This document shows positions 1 to 7,833 of a stretch of 64,000 nucleotides of DNA, in pieces. A model generated the notes under the pieces. The model ran no database searches. It was not told where the DNA came from and worked only from the letters and a program-made list of their open reading frames with translations. Within the stretch, counting starts at the first letter, position 1, and each line of letters starts with the position of its first letter. The position numbers and the translations under genes are program-made. Source of the stretch: Verrucomicrobiota bacterium (lineage in GTDB: Bacteria; Verrucomicrobiota; Verrucomicrobiia; Opitutales; Opitutaceae); contig JACRQG010000027.1 of assembly GCA_016222805.1 (NCBI GenBank), forward strand, positions 62,001 to 126,000, given 5' to 3'.

Positions 1-749
1 TTGTCGTCGGTGGGGCCGGCACGAAGCGGCTGCTGGTTCGGGCCGTCGGGCCGACGCTGACGGCGTTCGGCCTCACCGGGGTTTTGGCGAATCCTCGGGT
101 TGCGATTGTCGACGGCAAGGGGGCAGTGGTGGCCGAGAACGACGATTGGTCCAGCGGGACTGGCGCCGTCGAGTTGGCGGGGATCTTTCCGATTGCCGGC
201 GCGTTTGCCCTTGCTCCCGGCAGCCGCGATGCCGCCCTCGTGGTTTCGCTGCCGCCCGGTCCCTACTCCGCCGTCGTGCGCACGGGCGACGCGAACGACC
301 GGGGCGTCGCGCTGGTGGAGTTGTACGACCTCGCCCCTGGTTCTTCCTCCCGGCTGGTGAATCTCTCAACGCGCGCGTTTTCCGGTCCGGGAGAGCAGAG
401 CGCCATCGTCGGCTTCGGGCTCGGCGGCACGTCGCCGCAGCCGATCCTGGTGCGTGCGTCCGGGCCCGCCTTGTCCGCCTTTGGTGTCACGGGGGCCTTG
501 GCCGATCCCCAATTGCGGGTCGCCAATGCGGCCGGCGTCGTGCTCGCGCAGAACGACAACTGGGGAAGCTCGGTGTTCGCCCCCGAGATCGCCGCGGCGG
601 CGGTCGGAGTGGCGGCGTTTCCATTTGCGCCGGCCAGCCGCGATGCGGCGACCTTGCCGCACCTGGCTCCTGGCACCTACACCGCGGTGGCTGCCGGCAA
701 CGGTGCCACGGCCGGCCAGACCCTGATCGAGGTCTATCTCGCACCGTAG
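1..749 (+). CDS. C-terminal part of extracellular tandem-repeat protein (5' end outside window)
   Basis: The reading frame is open from the first bases (frame starting at base 3) and stops with TAG at 749, so only the last ~248 codons are present. It holds about two copies of a ~125-residue beta-rich repeat. Each copy has a phrase of the type LVRAVGPTLTAFGLTGVLANP / LVRASGPALSAFGVTGALADP, then an NDDW/NDNW segment, and ends in a 'PG-Y-A-V' turn and an E-V/L-Y strand. This repeat is common at the C-terminus of large secreted proteins of Opitutaceae; its ligand is unknown to me. No enzyme motif is visible in the part seen. A surface-exposed or matrix role is inference. Confidence 0.75.
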   Translation, partial: VVGGAGTKRLLVRAVGPTLTAFGLTGVLANPRVAIVDGKGAVVAENDDWSSGTGAVELAGIFPIAGAFALAPGSRDAALVVSLPPGPYSAVVRTGDANDRGVALVELYDLAPGSSSRLVNLSTRAFSGPGEQSAIVGFGLGGTSPQPILVRASGPALSAFGVTGALADPQLRVANAAGVVLAQNDNWGSSVFAPEIAAAAVGVAAFPFAPASRDAATLPHLAPGTYTAVAAGNGATAGQTLIEVYLAP

Positions 750-849
750 GAAGCGGGACGTCCGGCCGACGGCGCTGGCCGGGAGGCGGCGCCGACGGTT
801 TCCCTTCCTTGCACGGGAATCAGGACAACCGATCGCCCGCGGACGAGGA

Positions 850-1587
850 CTACGTGAACTGCCCGACGCACCGGGGAGGCGGGGGCACTTCCGGAACCTC
901 CCCCAGGAACTGCTTGGCGCAGGACGGACAAATCCCGTGCGACAGTCTCATTGTCGTGACGGGGGCGAGGGCGCTCTCCAGCTGCCTCCAGTGGCCGTCG
1001 TCGTCGCGGACGTTATGGCACCAGGCACAGATGGGCAGAAGGCGACGGAGGGTTTGCATCTCGGTTTCCGCTCCAGCGGGAAGGTGCGGCTGTCTTTCCA
1101 CCGTTTCAGTGACGTCGGCACAGGTGCCGACATAGCCGGCAAACCTTCCCAGGTGATTGCGAAAGGGTGCGCCGCGGTCGTGGATCCAGCGGAAGGTACC
1201 GTCGAACCTGCGCAGGCGGTACTCCATGTCGAAGGTCTCCTGTTTGGCGAAGGCCTCGAAGTAGGTCCGAAGGCAGCGCGCCCGATCCTCGGGATGAACT
1301 CCTTCGGTCCAGCCATGGCCGACCTCCTGTTCGAGCGTTCTCCCGGTGAACGAGAGCCAGCGATCGTTGAAGTAGTCGCATCCCATGGTCAGGTTCGCGC
1401 GCCAGACCATGATCGGGACCGGTTCGTCCCACTCCCGGTCGACACCGGTGCTCAGGAACTCAGTCGGTCCGGAGCGCCTCGCGGTGGCGAAAGGAGGGGC
1501 GCCTCGTCTTTTGCTCGAGGCCACAGCCGCCTGTCCGCTTCGCGCCGCCGGGTCAGGTGCGGCGTTCAGGTCGGGCCCCGGTATCAT
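850..1587 (-). CDS. PAS-domain protein with C-terminal double-CxxC motif
   Basis: A 245-residue protein from the ATG at 1587; the frame stays open upstream to 1776 but that part is low-complexity and basic, so I chose this start. Residues ~55-165 read as a PAS_3-type fold (VWRANLTMGCDYFNDRWLSFTG ... HPEDRARC ... YRLRRFDGTFRWIHDRG). They are followed by a short helix and a segment LLPICAWC ... SHGICPSC, giving Cys187/Cys190 and Cys220/Cys223. This 'PICA-C ... GICP-C' tail is known at the end of many PAS and receiver proteins, where its role is unclear; the four cysteines suggest metal binding. There is no kinase, GGDEF or HTH output domain. It is transcribed convergently to the gene fragment at 1-749 and is probably monocistronic. 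Confidence 0.7.
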   Translation of the reverse strand: MIPGPDLNAAPDPAARSGQAAVASSKRRGAPPFATARRSGPTEFLSTGVDREWDEPVPIMVWRANLTMGCDYFNDRWLSFTGRTLEQEVGHGWTEGVHPEDRARCLRTYFEAFAKQETFDMEYRLRRFDGTFRWIHDRGAPFRNHLGRFAGYVGTCADVTETVERQPHLPAGAETEMQTLRRLLPICAWCHNVRDDDGHWRQLESALAPVTTMRLSHGICPSCAKQFLGEVPEVPPPPRCVGQFT

Positions 1588-1884
1588 CTTGCGGTGATGA
1601 AGGAAACGACTGCCGGGAGAGCTGCGAGGTCGTTTCTCCTCAGCCGGCTTCGATTTTCCTGAGCGACCCTGGGAGTTTCTACCCAGACGGCCGGTGGGAT
1701 TCCTGAAATCAAAGGCAGGAGTAACCTGCGGTCGGCTTTGGCGCGACGATGTGGGTGCTCCCGTGCTTCCCAGCACGCGGCCGGCACCTCAGGGGCCCAA
1801 GGGCAGCGTTCTGTGCCACCTCGGCTTCACGCACCGTCACGGCGGCCCACTTGACGTAATAACATCCGTGGGCACGCTGGTTTC
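1588..1884. other. Intergenic region between PAS protein and toxin-antitoxin pair
   Basis: No convincing gene. It must hold the divergent promoters for the PAS gene (minus) and the antitoxin (plus). An AT-rich patch, gtaataacat at 1856-1865, about 20-30 bases before the antitoxin ATG is the only promoter-like stretch I see; no clear -35 box is paired with it. Confidence 0.4.
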
Positions 1885-2112
1885 ATGGTCCTCGATCTCA
1901 AGCTCAGGAAGATTGGCAATTCTGTCGGTCTGGTCTTGCCCAAGGAGGCCTTGGCCCATCTCAAAGTCGGCGAGGGCGATACCCTCACCCTGACCGCGGC
2001 CCAGGACGGTGTGCGGCTCACCGCCGCCAGCCGCGAATTCGCGAAATCGATGGCCGTGTTTGAGTCCTTGAACCGCCGCTATCGCCATACTCTCAGGGAA
2101 CTCGCGAAGTGA
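1885..2112 (+). CDS. AbrB/MazE-type antitoxin
   Basis: A 75-residue protein. Residues 1-45 form a swapped-hairpin AbrB/SpoVT fold: LKLRKIGNSVGLVLPKEALAHL, then VGEGDTLTL. This is the DNA-binding half typical of MazE-like antitoxins. The C-terminal tail (EFAKSMAVFESLNRRYRHTLRELAK) would be the part that wraps the toxin. Its stop codon overlaps the GTG start of the next gene (GTGA, 2109-2112), so the two are translationally coupled. By family knowledge it neutralises the Doc-type toxin and represses its own promoter as a complex. The pairing of Doc with an AbrB-type rather than a Phd-type antitoxin is a known arrangement in genomes. Confidence 0.88.
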   Translation: MVLDLKLRKIGNSVGLVLPKEALAHLKVGEGDTLTLTAAQDGVRLTAASREFAKSMAVFESLNRRYRHTLRELAK

Positions 2113-2498
2113 AGGAGCCGTACTGGTTCACCCGCGAGGAGTGCCTCGCTCTGCACGACCTGATCCTGTCGCAGTACGGTGGCATCGTGGGTGTGCGCGA
2201 CGAAAACCTGCTGGAGTCGGCGCTGGCCCGGCCCCGACAACGCTTCGTTTATGGCAATGCGCATCCGGCGGAAATCGCCGCCGCGTACGCCGCCGGCATC
2301 ATCCAGAACCATCCGTTTTTCGACGGCAACAAACGCACCGGCTTCATGCTTGGCGCCGGATTCCTCGAGCGCAATGGACTGGATTTTTTCGCCACCGAGG
2401 CCGACGCCGTGATCCGTACCCTCGCACTTGCCGCCGGCGAGATGACCGAGGCCGACTACGCGAGGTGGCTCGGGGAGAATTCCCGGTTTTCGGTGTAG
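2109..2498 (+). CDS. doc: Fic/Doc-family (death-on-curing) toxin
   Basis: A 129-residue protein starting with GTG that overlaps the antitoxin stop. The Fic core is HPFFDGNKRTG (His68, Asp72, Asn74, Lys75, Arg76). The NKR ending, rather than GNGR, places it with Doc. Doc toxins transfer phosphate to a threonine of EF-Tu and so stop translation. The length is typical for Doc (~126 residues), and the helices before (GVRDENLLESALARPRQ) and after the core are intact, so it looks functional. Context: directly after its antitoxin and ~370 bp before a restriction-gene stump and a tRNA, which suggests an island remnant. Confidence 0.9.
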   Translation: MKEPYWFTREECLALHDLILSQYGGIVGVRDENLLESALARPRQRFVYGNAHPAEIAAAYAAGIIQNHPFFDGNKRTGFMLGAGFLERNGLDFFATEADAVIRTLALAAGEMTEADYARWLGENSRFSV

Positions 2499-2869
2499 CC
2501 GTGGGCAATCATCTCAAGACCTGCCAACCGGTCTTCAAAGTGCCCACTCGCTTCACCAGACTGGCTTTCACTGGCTGACACAAAGGTCCATCGCTCCCTG
2601 CTTCGACACGGGTCAACCGCGGGTCAAGTATCGGTCAAGCTGGCCTCGCGCGATGCGCCGGATGGCCGCGACCGCCGTGAGGCTCGGCCGGCCCCAGGCT
2701 CTCTGCGCCGACCCCAATCTTGAGAAAAGCGACGCCTTCGTGGAGTGTCGCTTGCCGCGTCCTCCATTGGGGCCGAATGGAAACCGGGTCACGGATCTGT
2801 CGCCGGCCGCCCTCCGCACTTGGGCGTTGCGCAGCACTGCCTTGTGCGAAATTCTCCGCTCCGTTTGCC
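2499..2869. other. Non-coding scar between toxin and HsdR fragment
   Basis: About 370 bases with no gene I can support on either strand, although short frames are open by chance. No terminator hairpin with a T-run follows the toxin. The stretch precedes a truncated hsdR start and may be what remains of a deleted restriction-modification segment. Confidence 0.4.
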
Positions 2870-3019
2870 ATGACCCCCGAAGCGAAGGCCCGCGAGAAGA
2901 TCGACGAGCTCCTGGCTGCGGCGGGCTGGGCCATCCAGGACTACAGGGCCTTCAATCCGTCCGCTGCCCGCGGCATCGCCCTTCGCGAGGTCCCGCTCGA
3001 ATCCGGTCGCTGCGATTAA
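2870..3019 (+). pseudogene. hsdR: 5' stump of type I restriction endonuclease subunit R
   Basis: An ATG at 2870 opens 49 codons ending in TAA. The product begins MTPEAKAREKIDELLAAAGW, continues with AFNPSAARGIALREVPL and ends SGRCD. This is the characteristic N-terminus of EcoEI-type HsdR / DEAD-box restriction subunits, in which the next residues would be the nuclease core (D..L...P). The frame stops exactly before that core, and no continuation is visible in any frame downstream, so I call it a truncated remnant. It could not cleave DNA. It lies between a toxin-antitoxin pair and a tRNA gene, the usual company of integrated defence islands. Confidence 0.75.
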
Positions 3020-3257
3020 CCGCTCATGCCAAATGGCCAGTGAACCTGGGGTGCGGCAAACGCACTGATGACGGCTTCACCATGGCGTGATTCCGGGGGT
3101 CCTGGTCCCGCCGGCAGCGGGGGTGTTGCCCGCCCTTCGGCCACGTTCCAGCCGGCGCCGCCATGCCCGGGGGGCATTCCCGTCTCTCCGAAGTCCCGGC
3201 TTCCGTCTCCGTCCGCATCAACGGGGCTGCTTTCCTGCCGGGGTCTTCCTCGAAAGA
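3020..3257. other. Intergenic region before tRNA-Pro
   Basis: No gene recognised. It lies 3' of the tRNA-Pro (which is on the minus strand), the side where integrases usually act. I did not find a repeat of the tRNA 3' end nearby that would mark an attachment site. Confidence 0.35.
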
Positions 3258-3334
<77 letters not shown>

Positions 3335-3583
3335 AACCAAGGGAGGGTCAGGAAGCGCCACCCCGCCCCCCGAGGCAAGGCCTTTTTCTGGGCCGATGGC
3401 GGTGATTTCGCCGCCCGATCCGGTTTCCCTTTTCGCGTTTGGAGGCCGCCAACCTGCTCCCGGCCAGGGAATGGACCACCGGCCGGAAGAAGCCGGTCAC
3501 TTTTGATTTGTCCCCGGCGCGGGCGTGCCCTGCGCTTCGTCGCCCCGCCGCCACCTTCGCGCGGCGGCGGCTTCCTCTCCCCG

Positions 3584-4471
3584 ATGAAACTCCCCGCCTT
3601 CCTCGCCGTTCTCGCCCTGATCGTGCCGGCCGCGCTGTCGTCCGCCGCGGACAAGAAGATTGTCCTCATTGCCGGCAAGCCCAGCCATCCGCCGGGCATG
3701 CATGAATTCCGCGCGGGCATGCTGCTCCTGCAGCAGTGCCTCGCCAGTGTGCCCGGGGTGAAGGTGAGCGTCCACGACAACGGCTGGCCGGCTTCCGACG
3801 CGGCCTTCGACGGTGCCGACGCCGTCATCATTTACTGCGACGGCGGGGCGAAGCACCCGGCGATCGAGGGTAACCGCAAGGGGCTGCTCGGGGCGATGGC
3901 GGGCCGCGGGGTGGGCCTCGGGTTCATGCACTACGGCGTGGAAGTGCCGGCCAACAACGGCGGGCCGGAGTTCCTGAAGTGGATCGGTGGGTACTACGAA
4001 ACCAACTACTCCTGCAATCCGTTCTGGTCGCCCGATTATCAGTCGTTCCCGGACCATCCGGTGGCGCGGGGGGTAAAACCCTTCAGCACGCGGGACGAAT
4101 GGTATTTCAACCTGCGTTGGCCGGAGAACCAGCAGGGAGTAACCCCAATCCTCACGGCGAGGCCTTCAGATCAGGTGCGGGCCGGACCGTATGTGCACCC
4201 CAAGGGGCCGTACCCGCACATCCTGCAGGCGGCGGGGCGGGTGGAGACGATGATGTGGGTCCTGCAGCGGCCCGACGGCGGGCGCGGTTTCGGCTTCACC
4301 GGCGGCCACACCCATGCGCATTGGGGCGACGACAACCAGCGCAAGGTGGTGCTCAATGCCATCCTTTGGGTGGCCAAGGCCGAAGTGCCCAAGAACGGCG
4401 TGGAATCGAAGGTCTCCTCGGCGCAGCTGGCCGCCAACCTCGACCCGAAGCCGGCGCCGAAGAAGAAATAG
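3584..4471 (+). CDS. Secreted ThuA-like domain protein
   Basis: A 295-residue protein from the ATG at 3584; the frame is open far upstream through the tRNA region, so an upstream start is excluded. Residues 1-22 are a signal peptide (MKLPAFLAVLALIVPAALSS-AA). The rest matches the ThuA / class I amidotransferase-like fold: KIVLIAGKPSHPPGMHEFRAG, DAVIIYCDGGAKHP, GVGLGFMHYGVEVP, and a late GFGFTGGHTHAHWGDDNQRK. ThuA proteins are linked to sugar utilisation in many PUL-bearing bacteria, and their reaction is not well defined. The nucleophile cysteine of true amidotransferases is not obvious here. The tail is lysine-rich (PKPAPKKK). Confidence 0.85.
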   Translation: MKLPAFLAVLALIVPAALSSAADKKIVLIAGKPSHPPGMHEFRAGMLLLQQCLASVPGVKVSVHDNGWPASDAAFDGADAVIIYCDGGAKHPAIEGNRKGLLGAMAGRGVGLGFMHYGVEVPANNGGPEFLKWIGGYYETNYSCNPFWSPDYQSFPDHPVARGVKPFSTRDEWYFNLRWPENQQGVTPILTARPSDQVRAGPYVHPKGPYPHILQAAGRVETMMWVLQRPDGGRGFGFTGGHTHAHWGDDNQRKVVLNAILWVAKAEVPKNGVESKVSSAQLAANLDPKPAPKKK

Positions 4472-4538
4472 CGCCCGACGCTCCAGCGCACCGACCGCGG
4501 GAGGGAGACCCGGCCCGTGCTGCGCCGGCTGGCCGGGT

Positions 4539-5090
4539 TTATGCGGGCGTGGGTACAACCGTGTACATCCGCCATGCGGTCAACCACGGGGGGTATTCGC
4601 AGGGCCGGCGGGCGAGCGGACGGAACCACCGCCAGTCGCCTTCGGTGCAGTAATAGCCGGGCCAGCTTTCAATCGAGGGAATGAGTCCGGCCTCGTAGGG
4701 GCTGTGATAGAGGTAGTGGAATAGCGCGAGGCAGTCCTCGCCCGGAGCGATCCGACGATCGCAGTAGCCGTCTTCCCAGGTGAGTTCGGTGGGTTCGAGG
4801 CAAGGGGTGAGGCGATCCTTGAACCGTTGGAGAACCGTGGCCGTATCAAGGTGCGCCGGAAGGTGGACATGCAGGTGCACGTAGTACGGCATCACCACGG
4901 CGCTGCGCACCTGCCACTGCCCTTCGAGGACCAGCAGGTGCAGCGCCGCGTGAAACTCAAAATTGAAGTGCGGTGTGGCCAGGCCCGGTTTCCGGCCGCG
5001 GCAGTTCACCGTGAGGAAGTGACCGCCGGGCAGGGGAGACCAGCGCGAGGGGAGATAGGTGTCGGGGCTGCGGACCGGAATGCGAATCAT
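4539..5090 (-). CDS. RAYT-like Y1 transposase, degenerate HUH motif
   Basis: A 183-residue protein from the ATG at 5090 (a TTG at 5126 in frame is an alternative). It has the layout of REP-associated tyrosine transposases: a GHFLTVNCRGRKP strand, a VVMPYYVHLHVHL strand, and a helix ending FHYLYHSPYEAGLI that carries the candidate catalytic tyrosine, then the usual ..SWPGYY.. tail. In active members the middle motif is MPNHVHLLV with His-x-His; here the first histidine position is Tyr, although extra histidines follow. No REP-type palindromes with flanking tetranucleotides were recognised beside it. It may be a domesticated or decaying copy. Confidence 0.7.
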   Translation of the reverse strand: MIRIPVRSPDTYLPSRWSPLPGGHFLTVNCRGRKPGLATPHFNFEFHAALHLLVLEGQWQVRSAVVMPYYVHLHVHLPAHLDTATVLQRFKDRLTPCLEPTELTWEDGYCDRRIAPGEDCLALFHYLYHSPYEAGLIPSIESWPGYYCTEGDWRWFRPLARRPCEYPPWLTAWRMYTVVPTPA

Positions 5091-5195
5091 GCCGTCCACC
5101 GAGCCGCGACTACGGAGGATCGCCAAGCGGGCCCTATACCCGAATTGTGGGGGAGAAGAAAGGTGGCCGCACGAGGGCGACCATCGGCGCGCGCC

Positions 5196-6572
5196 TCAGA
5201 TCTCGGTCCACTGGCCGGGCACCGGCACGGGATAGCGGCCCTGGGCGTCTGCTTTCACCGGCGGCGGGGCGTCGAAGGACAGGCGGTCGATGTCCGCGCA
5301 CCAGGTGAAGTTGGAGGCGAGCGCCTCTTTCCAGGTGATGATCCGACCCATGTGGACGGCGGCACGGCCCATGATGTCGGCCAGATTGGCGTAGGCGGCG
5401 CGCTTGGCTTCGTTGTGCGGGCGGTTCTGCCGGATGGCATCGAGGAACACCTGCCACTCGGCCTGCCACGGCGTGAGCTTCTCGGGCGGCGCCTCCCAGG
5501 CGATATTGTCCGGCTCGCAGCGCTGGTCCTTGAAGATCCGCACCGTGCCGGCGTGGACCTTGCCGGAGAACTGCGCGGCGCATTTCGTGCCGTGCACGTA
5601 GGTGACGAAATCGTTGTAGCAGCGCGGCACATACCGGACGACGTCGTAGCCCTTGGCCCCGTCCGGGAAGGTCCACTCGACCGAGAAAGAGTCGAGGTTC
5701 TGGCTGAGGTCGGTGCTGGTGGCGATCCGGCCGCCCACCCCGTGCGCGGTCACGGGCCACTGGTCCTTGAGCCAACAGATCTCGTCGACCTGGTGGATGT
5801 CCATCTCCGCCCAGAGGCCGCCGGAAACCCAGTAGAACTTGGTGAAATTGCGCAACTGCCACTCGAGCTCCGGCGTCGCGGCGGGGCGCGGGCGCAGCGG
5901 GCCGCTCGCCTCCATGCGATAGGCGCGGATCTGATGGATGTCGCCGAGCGCACCGTCGCGGATGCGCTTGATCAACTCCTGGCGGTTGACGGAGTGCCGG
6001 CACTGGAGGCCGGCGGCGATCTTCACGCCCTTGCGATCCGCCTCCTCGGCCGCCGCCAGGATGCGGCGGATGCCGACCGGATCCGTGGCGAACGATTTCT
6101 CCATGAACACGTGCACCCCCCGCTGCACGGCGTACTCGAGCTGGCCGGGACGAAAACCGGCGTAGCCGGTGAGCATGGCCACGTCGCGCCCGGGGCGCAG
6201 GGTGTCGATGGCCCGTCGGTAGGCGTCGAAGCCGAGGAAGCGCTGCTCCGGCGGCACGTCGATGCGATCCCCAAAGGCCGTGGTGAGGTTCTTGTGGGCG
6301 GCGTTGAGGCGGTTTTCGAACAGGTCGGCCATCGCGGTCAGCTTCACCGGGCCGCCCGTGGCGTCGAAGGCATCGCGCACTGCGCCGCTGCCGCGTCCGC
6401 CGCAGCCGATGAGGGCGAGTTGGATGGTGTCATTGTCGCCGGCGGCCCGGGCGCGGGGCCGGGCGAGGCTGGCCAGCGCCACGGTGGCGGCGGTCTGGCC
6501 ACCGCGGGCGAGGAAGGACCGGCGGGTGGAACGGGCGGGGCGGGAGTCGGGAGTCCGGAGGGTTGGCGGCAT
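5196..6572 (-). CDS. Gfo/Idh/MocA-family oxidoreductase, Tat-exported
   Basis: A 458-residue protein from the ATG at 6572. It starts with a twin-arginine signal (STRRSFLARGG, Arg17-Arg18, then an Ala-rich segment), so it is probably exported folded with its cofactor. A Rossmann fold follows: LALIGCGGRGSG, then VAMLTGYAGFRPGQLEYAVQ and the motif HVFMEKSFATD, where the family usually has EKP. The substrate domain follows (WQLRNFTKFYWVSGGLWAEMDIHQVDE, with a His and Asp in the usual site). Family members oxidise or epimerise sugars or inositols using NAD(P). It is the last enzyme of the minus-strand run beginning at the GH16 gene, 127 bp after the SUMF1-fold gene. Its substrate is not deducible. 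Confidence 0.88.
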   Translation of the reverse strand: MPPTLRTPDSRPARSTRRSFLARGGQTAATVALASLARPRARAAGDNDTIQLALIGCGGRGSGAVRDAFDATGGPVKLTAMADLFENRLNAAHKNLTTAFGDRIDVPPEQRFLGFDAYRRAIDTLRPGRDVAMLTGYAGFRPGQLEYAVQRGVHVFMEKSFATDPVGIRRILAAAEEADRKGVKIAAGLQCRHSVNRQELIKRIRDGALGDIHQIRAYRMEASGPLRPRPAATPELEWQLRNFTKFYWVSGGLWAEMDIHQVDEICWLKDQWPVTAHGVGGRIATSTDLSQNLDSFSVEWTFPDGAKGYDVVRYVPRCYNDFVTYVHGTKCAAQFSGKVHAGTVRIFKDQRCEPDNIAWEAPPEKLTPWQAEWQVFLDAIRQNRPHNEAKRAAYANLADIMGRAAVHMGRIITWKEALASNFTWCADIDRLSFDAPPPVKADAQGRYPVPVPGQWTEI

Positions 6573-6699
6573 GGTCGGGGTGGGGCTGTCGTCCAAGTCT
6601 GGAGGAGTCCGGCGGCGGCGACGAGCCTCGAAGGAGGGCATCGTGTCGGCGGGGCGGGGTCGCCTCGCCCACAACCGTTGCGGTCGTGCGGGAAGCGTC

Positions 6700-7833
6700 C
6701 TAGCGGTCCATCGCCACGCCGTTGTTCCACAGCCGGTACATCTCCTCGGCAGTGGGGACCTCGCGCGGCCGCACCAAACGGAAGCCGACCCACGGGGCGT
6801 TCGTCAGGTACCAGACGCTCTTGGGCAGGCCGGGATCGTCCTTCTTCCATTCCGGGCTGGAGCCGCGGCGGGCGGCGCTGCGCAGTTCGACCGGGCCGTC
6901 GTTCCAGGAGCCGCCGCGCACCACATGCGGATAGGGCTGGGTCGAGCGCACCCACGTGCCGGGCGCGGCCTTCGCCGGCAGGCGCGTGTAGGCGTCGGGC
7001 TGATACTGGTCGAGGGTCCACTCGGCGACGTTGCCATGCATGTCGAAAAGGCCCCAGGGGTTGGGCTTGCGCTCGGCCACCTTGGCGTACTTGTCGGACT
7101 GGCACCAGGCGTACTCGGCCAGCGCGGCGGGACCGTCGCCGAAGGAGAAGGCGGTGGTAGTGCCGGCCCGCGCCGCGTACTCCCATTCCGCTTCGGTGGG
7201 CAGGCGGTAGAACTGGCCGGTCTTGGCGCTCAGCCACTCGCAGTACTTGTTCGCTGCGTGGTGGGTCATCGAAACCGCGGGACATCCCTCGATGCCCATG
7301 CCGAAGCTTGGGTCGCTGTAGGGCTTGGTGGGGTGCGAGACGGCATCCGGCTTTTCGTTTTCGCCCGGGCCGGTGAGTTCGGGGGCATACATGAAGAGCT
7401 CATACTCATCCCAAGTCACTTCGCACCGGCCGATCCAGAAAGGCTGGAGCGTCACCGGGCGCTGGGGACCCTCATCCGGACGCCGGTCCTTTTCCCCGGC
7501 CGGGCTGCCGAGCGTGAAGGTCCCGGCGGGAACCGCCACCATGGTGAACTTCACGACCGTGCCGGGAATGGTCTGCTCGAAGGTCTTCAACGGGCCGGTT
7601 GCGGCGGCGCCGCTGGTGCGAAGGATCTTCGCGCGAACCTCCTGCACGGCGGCGAGGCGCCGGGGATCGATGGGTTTCGGTCCCTCGGCGGCGGATGCCG
7701 GGGCCGCGGAGAGCGCGGCGAGCAGCAAGGCGACGACCGCGGAGGCACCGGGTGCGGACCTCGGGGTGGGTGCCGCGCCCCATGACCGGGGAGCAGGTTG
7801 TTCAAAATGGGTTCGCAACAGACCAGGGATCAT
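6700..7833 (-). CDS. Secreted SUMF1/FGE-fold protein, catalytic cysteines absent
   Basis: A 377-residue protein whose ATG overlaps the stop of apbE (ATGA, 7830-7833). An N-terminal signal-like Ala/Leu segment is followed by a ~270-residue formylglycine-generating-enzyme fold: MVAVPAGTFTLGSP, WIGRCEVTWDEYELFM, PAVSMTHHAANKYCEWLS, YRLPTEAEWEYAARAG, NPWGLFDMHGNVAEW and VVRGGSWNDG. In genuine sulfatase-activating FGE a copper-binding cysteine pair follows the RGGS region; here that stretch reads RGGSWNDGPVELRSAARRG with no cysteine. It is therefore likely a member of the wider SUMF1 group (structural or carbohydrate-related) rather than a sulfatase activator. No sulfatase is encoded in the window. 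Confidence 0.85.
   Translation of the reverse strand: MIPGLLRTHFEQPAPRSWGAAPTPRSAPGASAVVALLLAALSAAPASAAEGPKPIDPRRLAAVQEVRAKILRTSGAAATGPLKTFEQTIPGTVVKFTMVAVPAGTFTLGSPAGEKDRRPDEGPQRPVTLQPFWIGRCEVTWDEYELFMYAPELTGPGENEKPDAVSHPTKPYSDPSFGMGIEGCPAVSMTHHAANKYCEWLSAKTGQFYRLPTEAEWEYAARAGTTTAFSFGDGPAALAEYAWCQSDKYAKVAERKPNPWGLFDMHGNVAEWTLDQYQPDAYTRLPAKAAPGTWVRSTQPYPHVVRGGSWNDGPVELRSAARRGSSPEWKKDDPGLPKSVWYLTNAPWVGFRLVRPREVPTAEEMYRLWNNGVAMDR

Noticed and set aside
6700-7833. Sulfatase-maturing formylglycine-generating enzyme
   Set aside because: The cysteine pair needed for catalysis is absent after RGGSWNDG and there is no sulfatase gene in the window.
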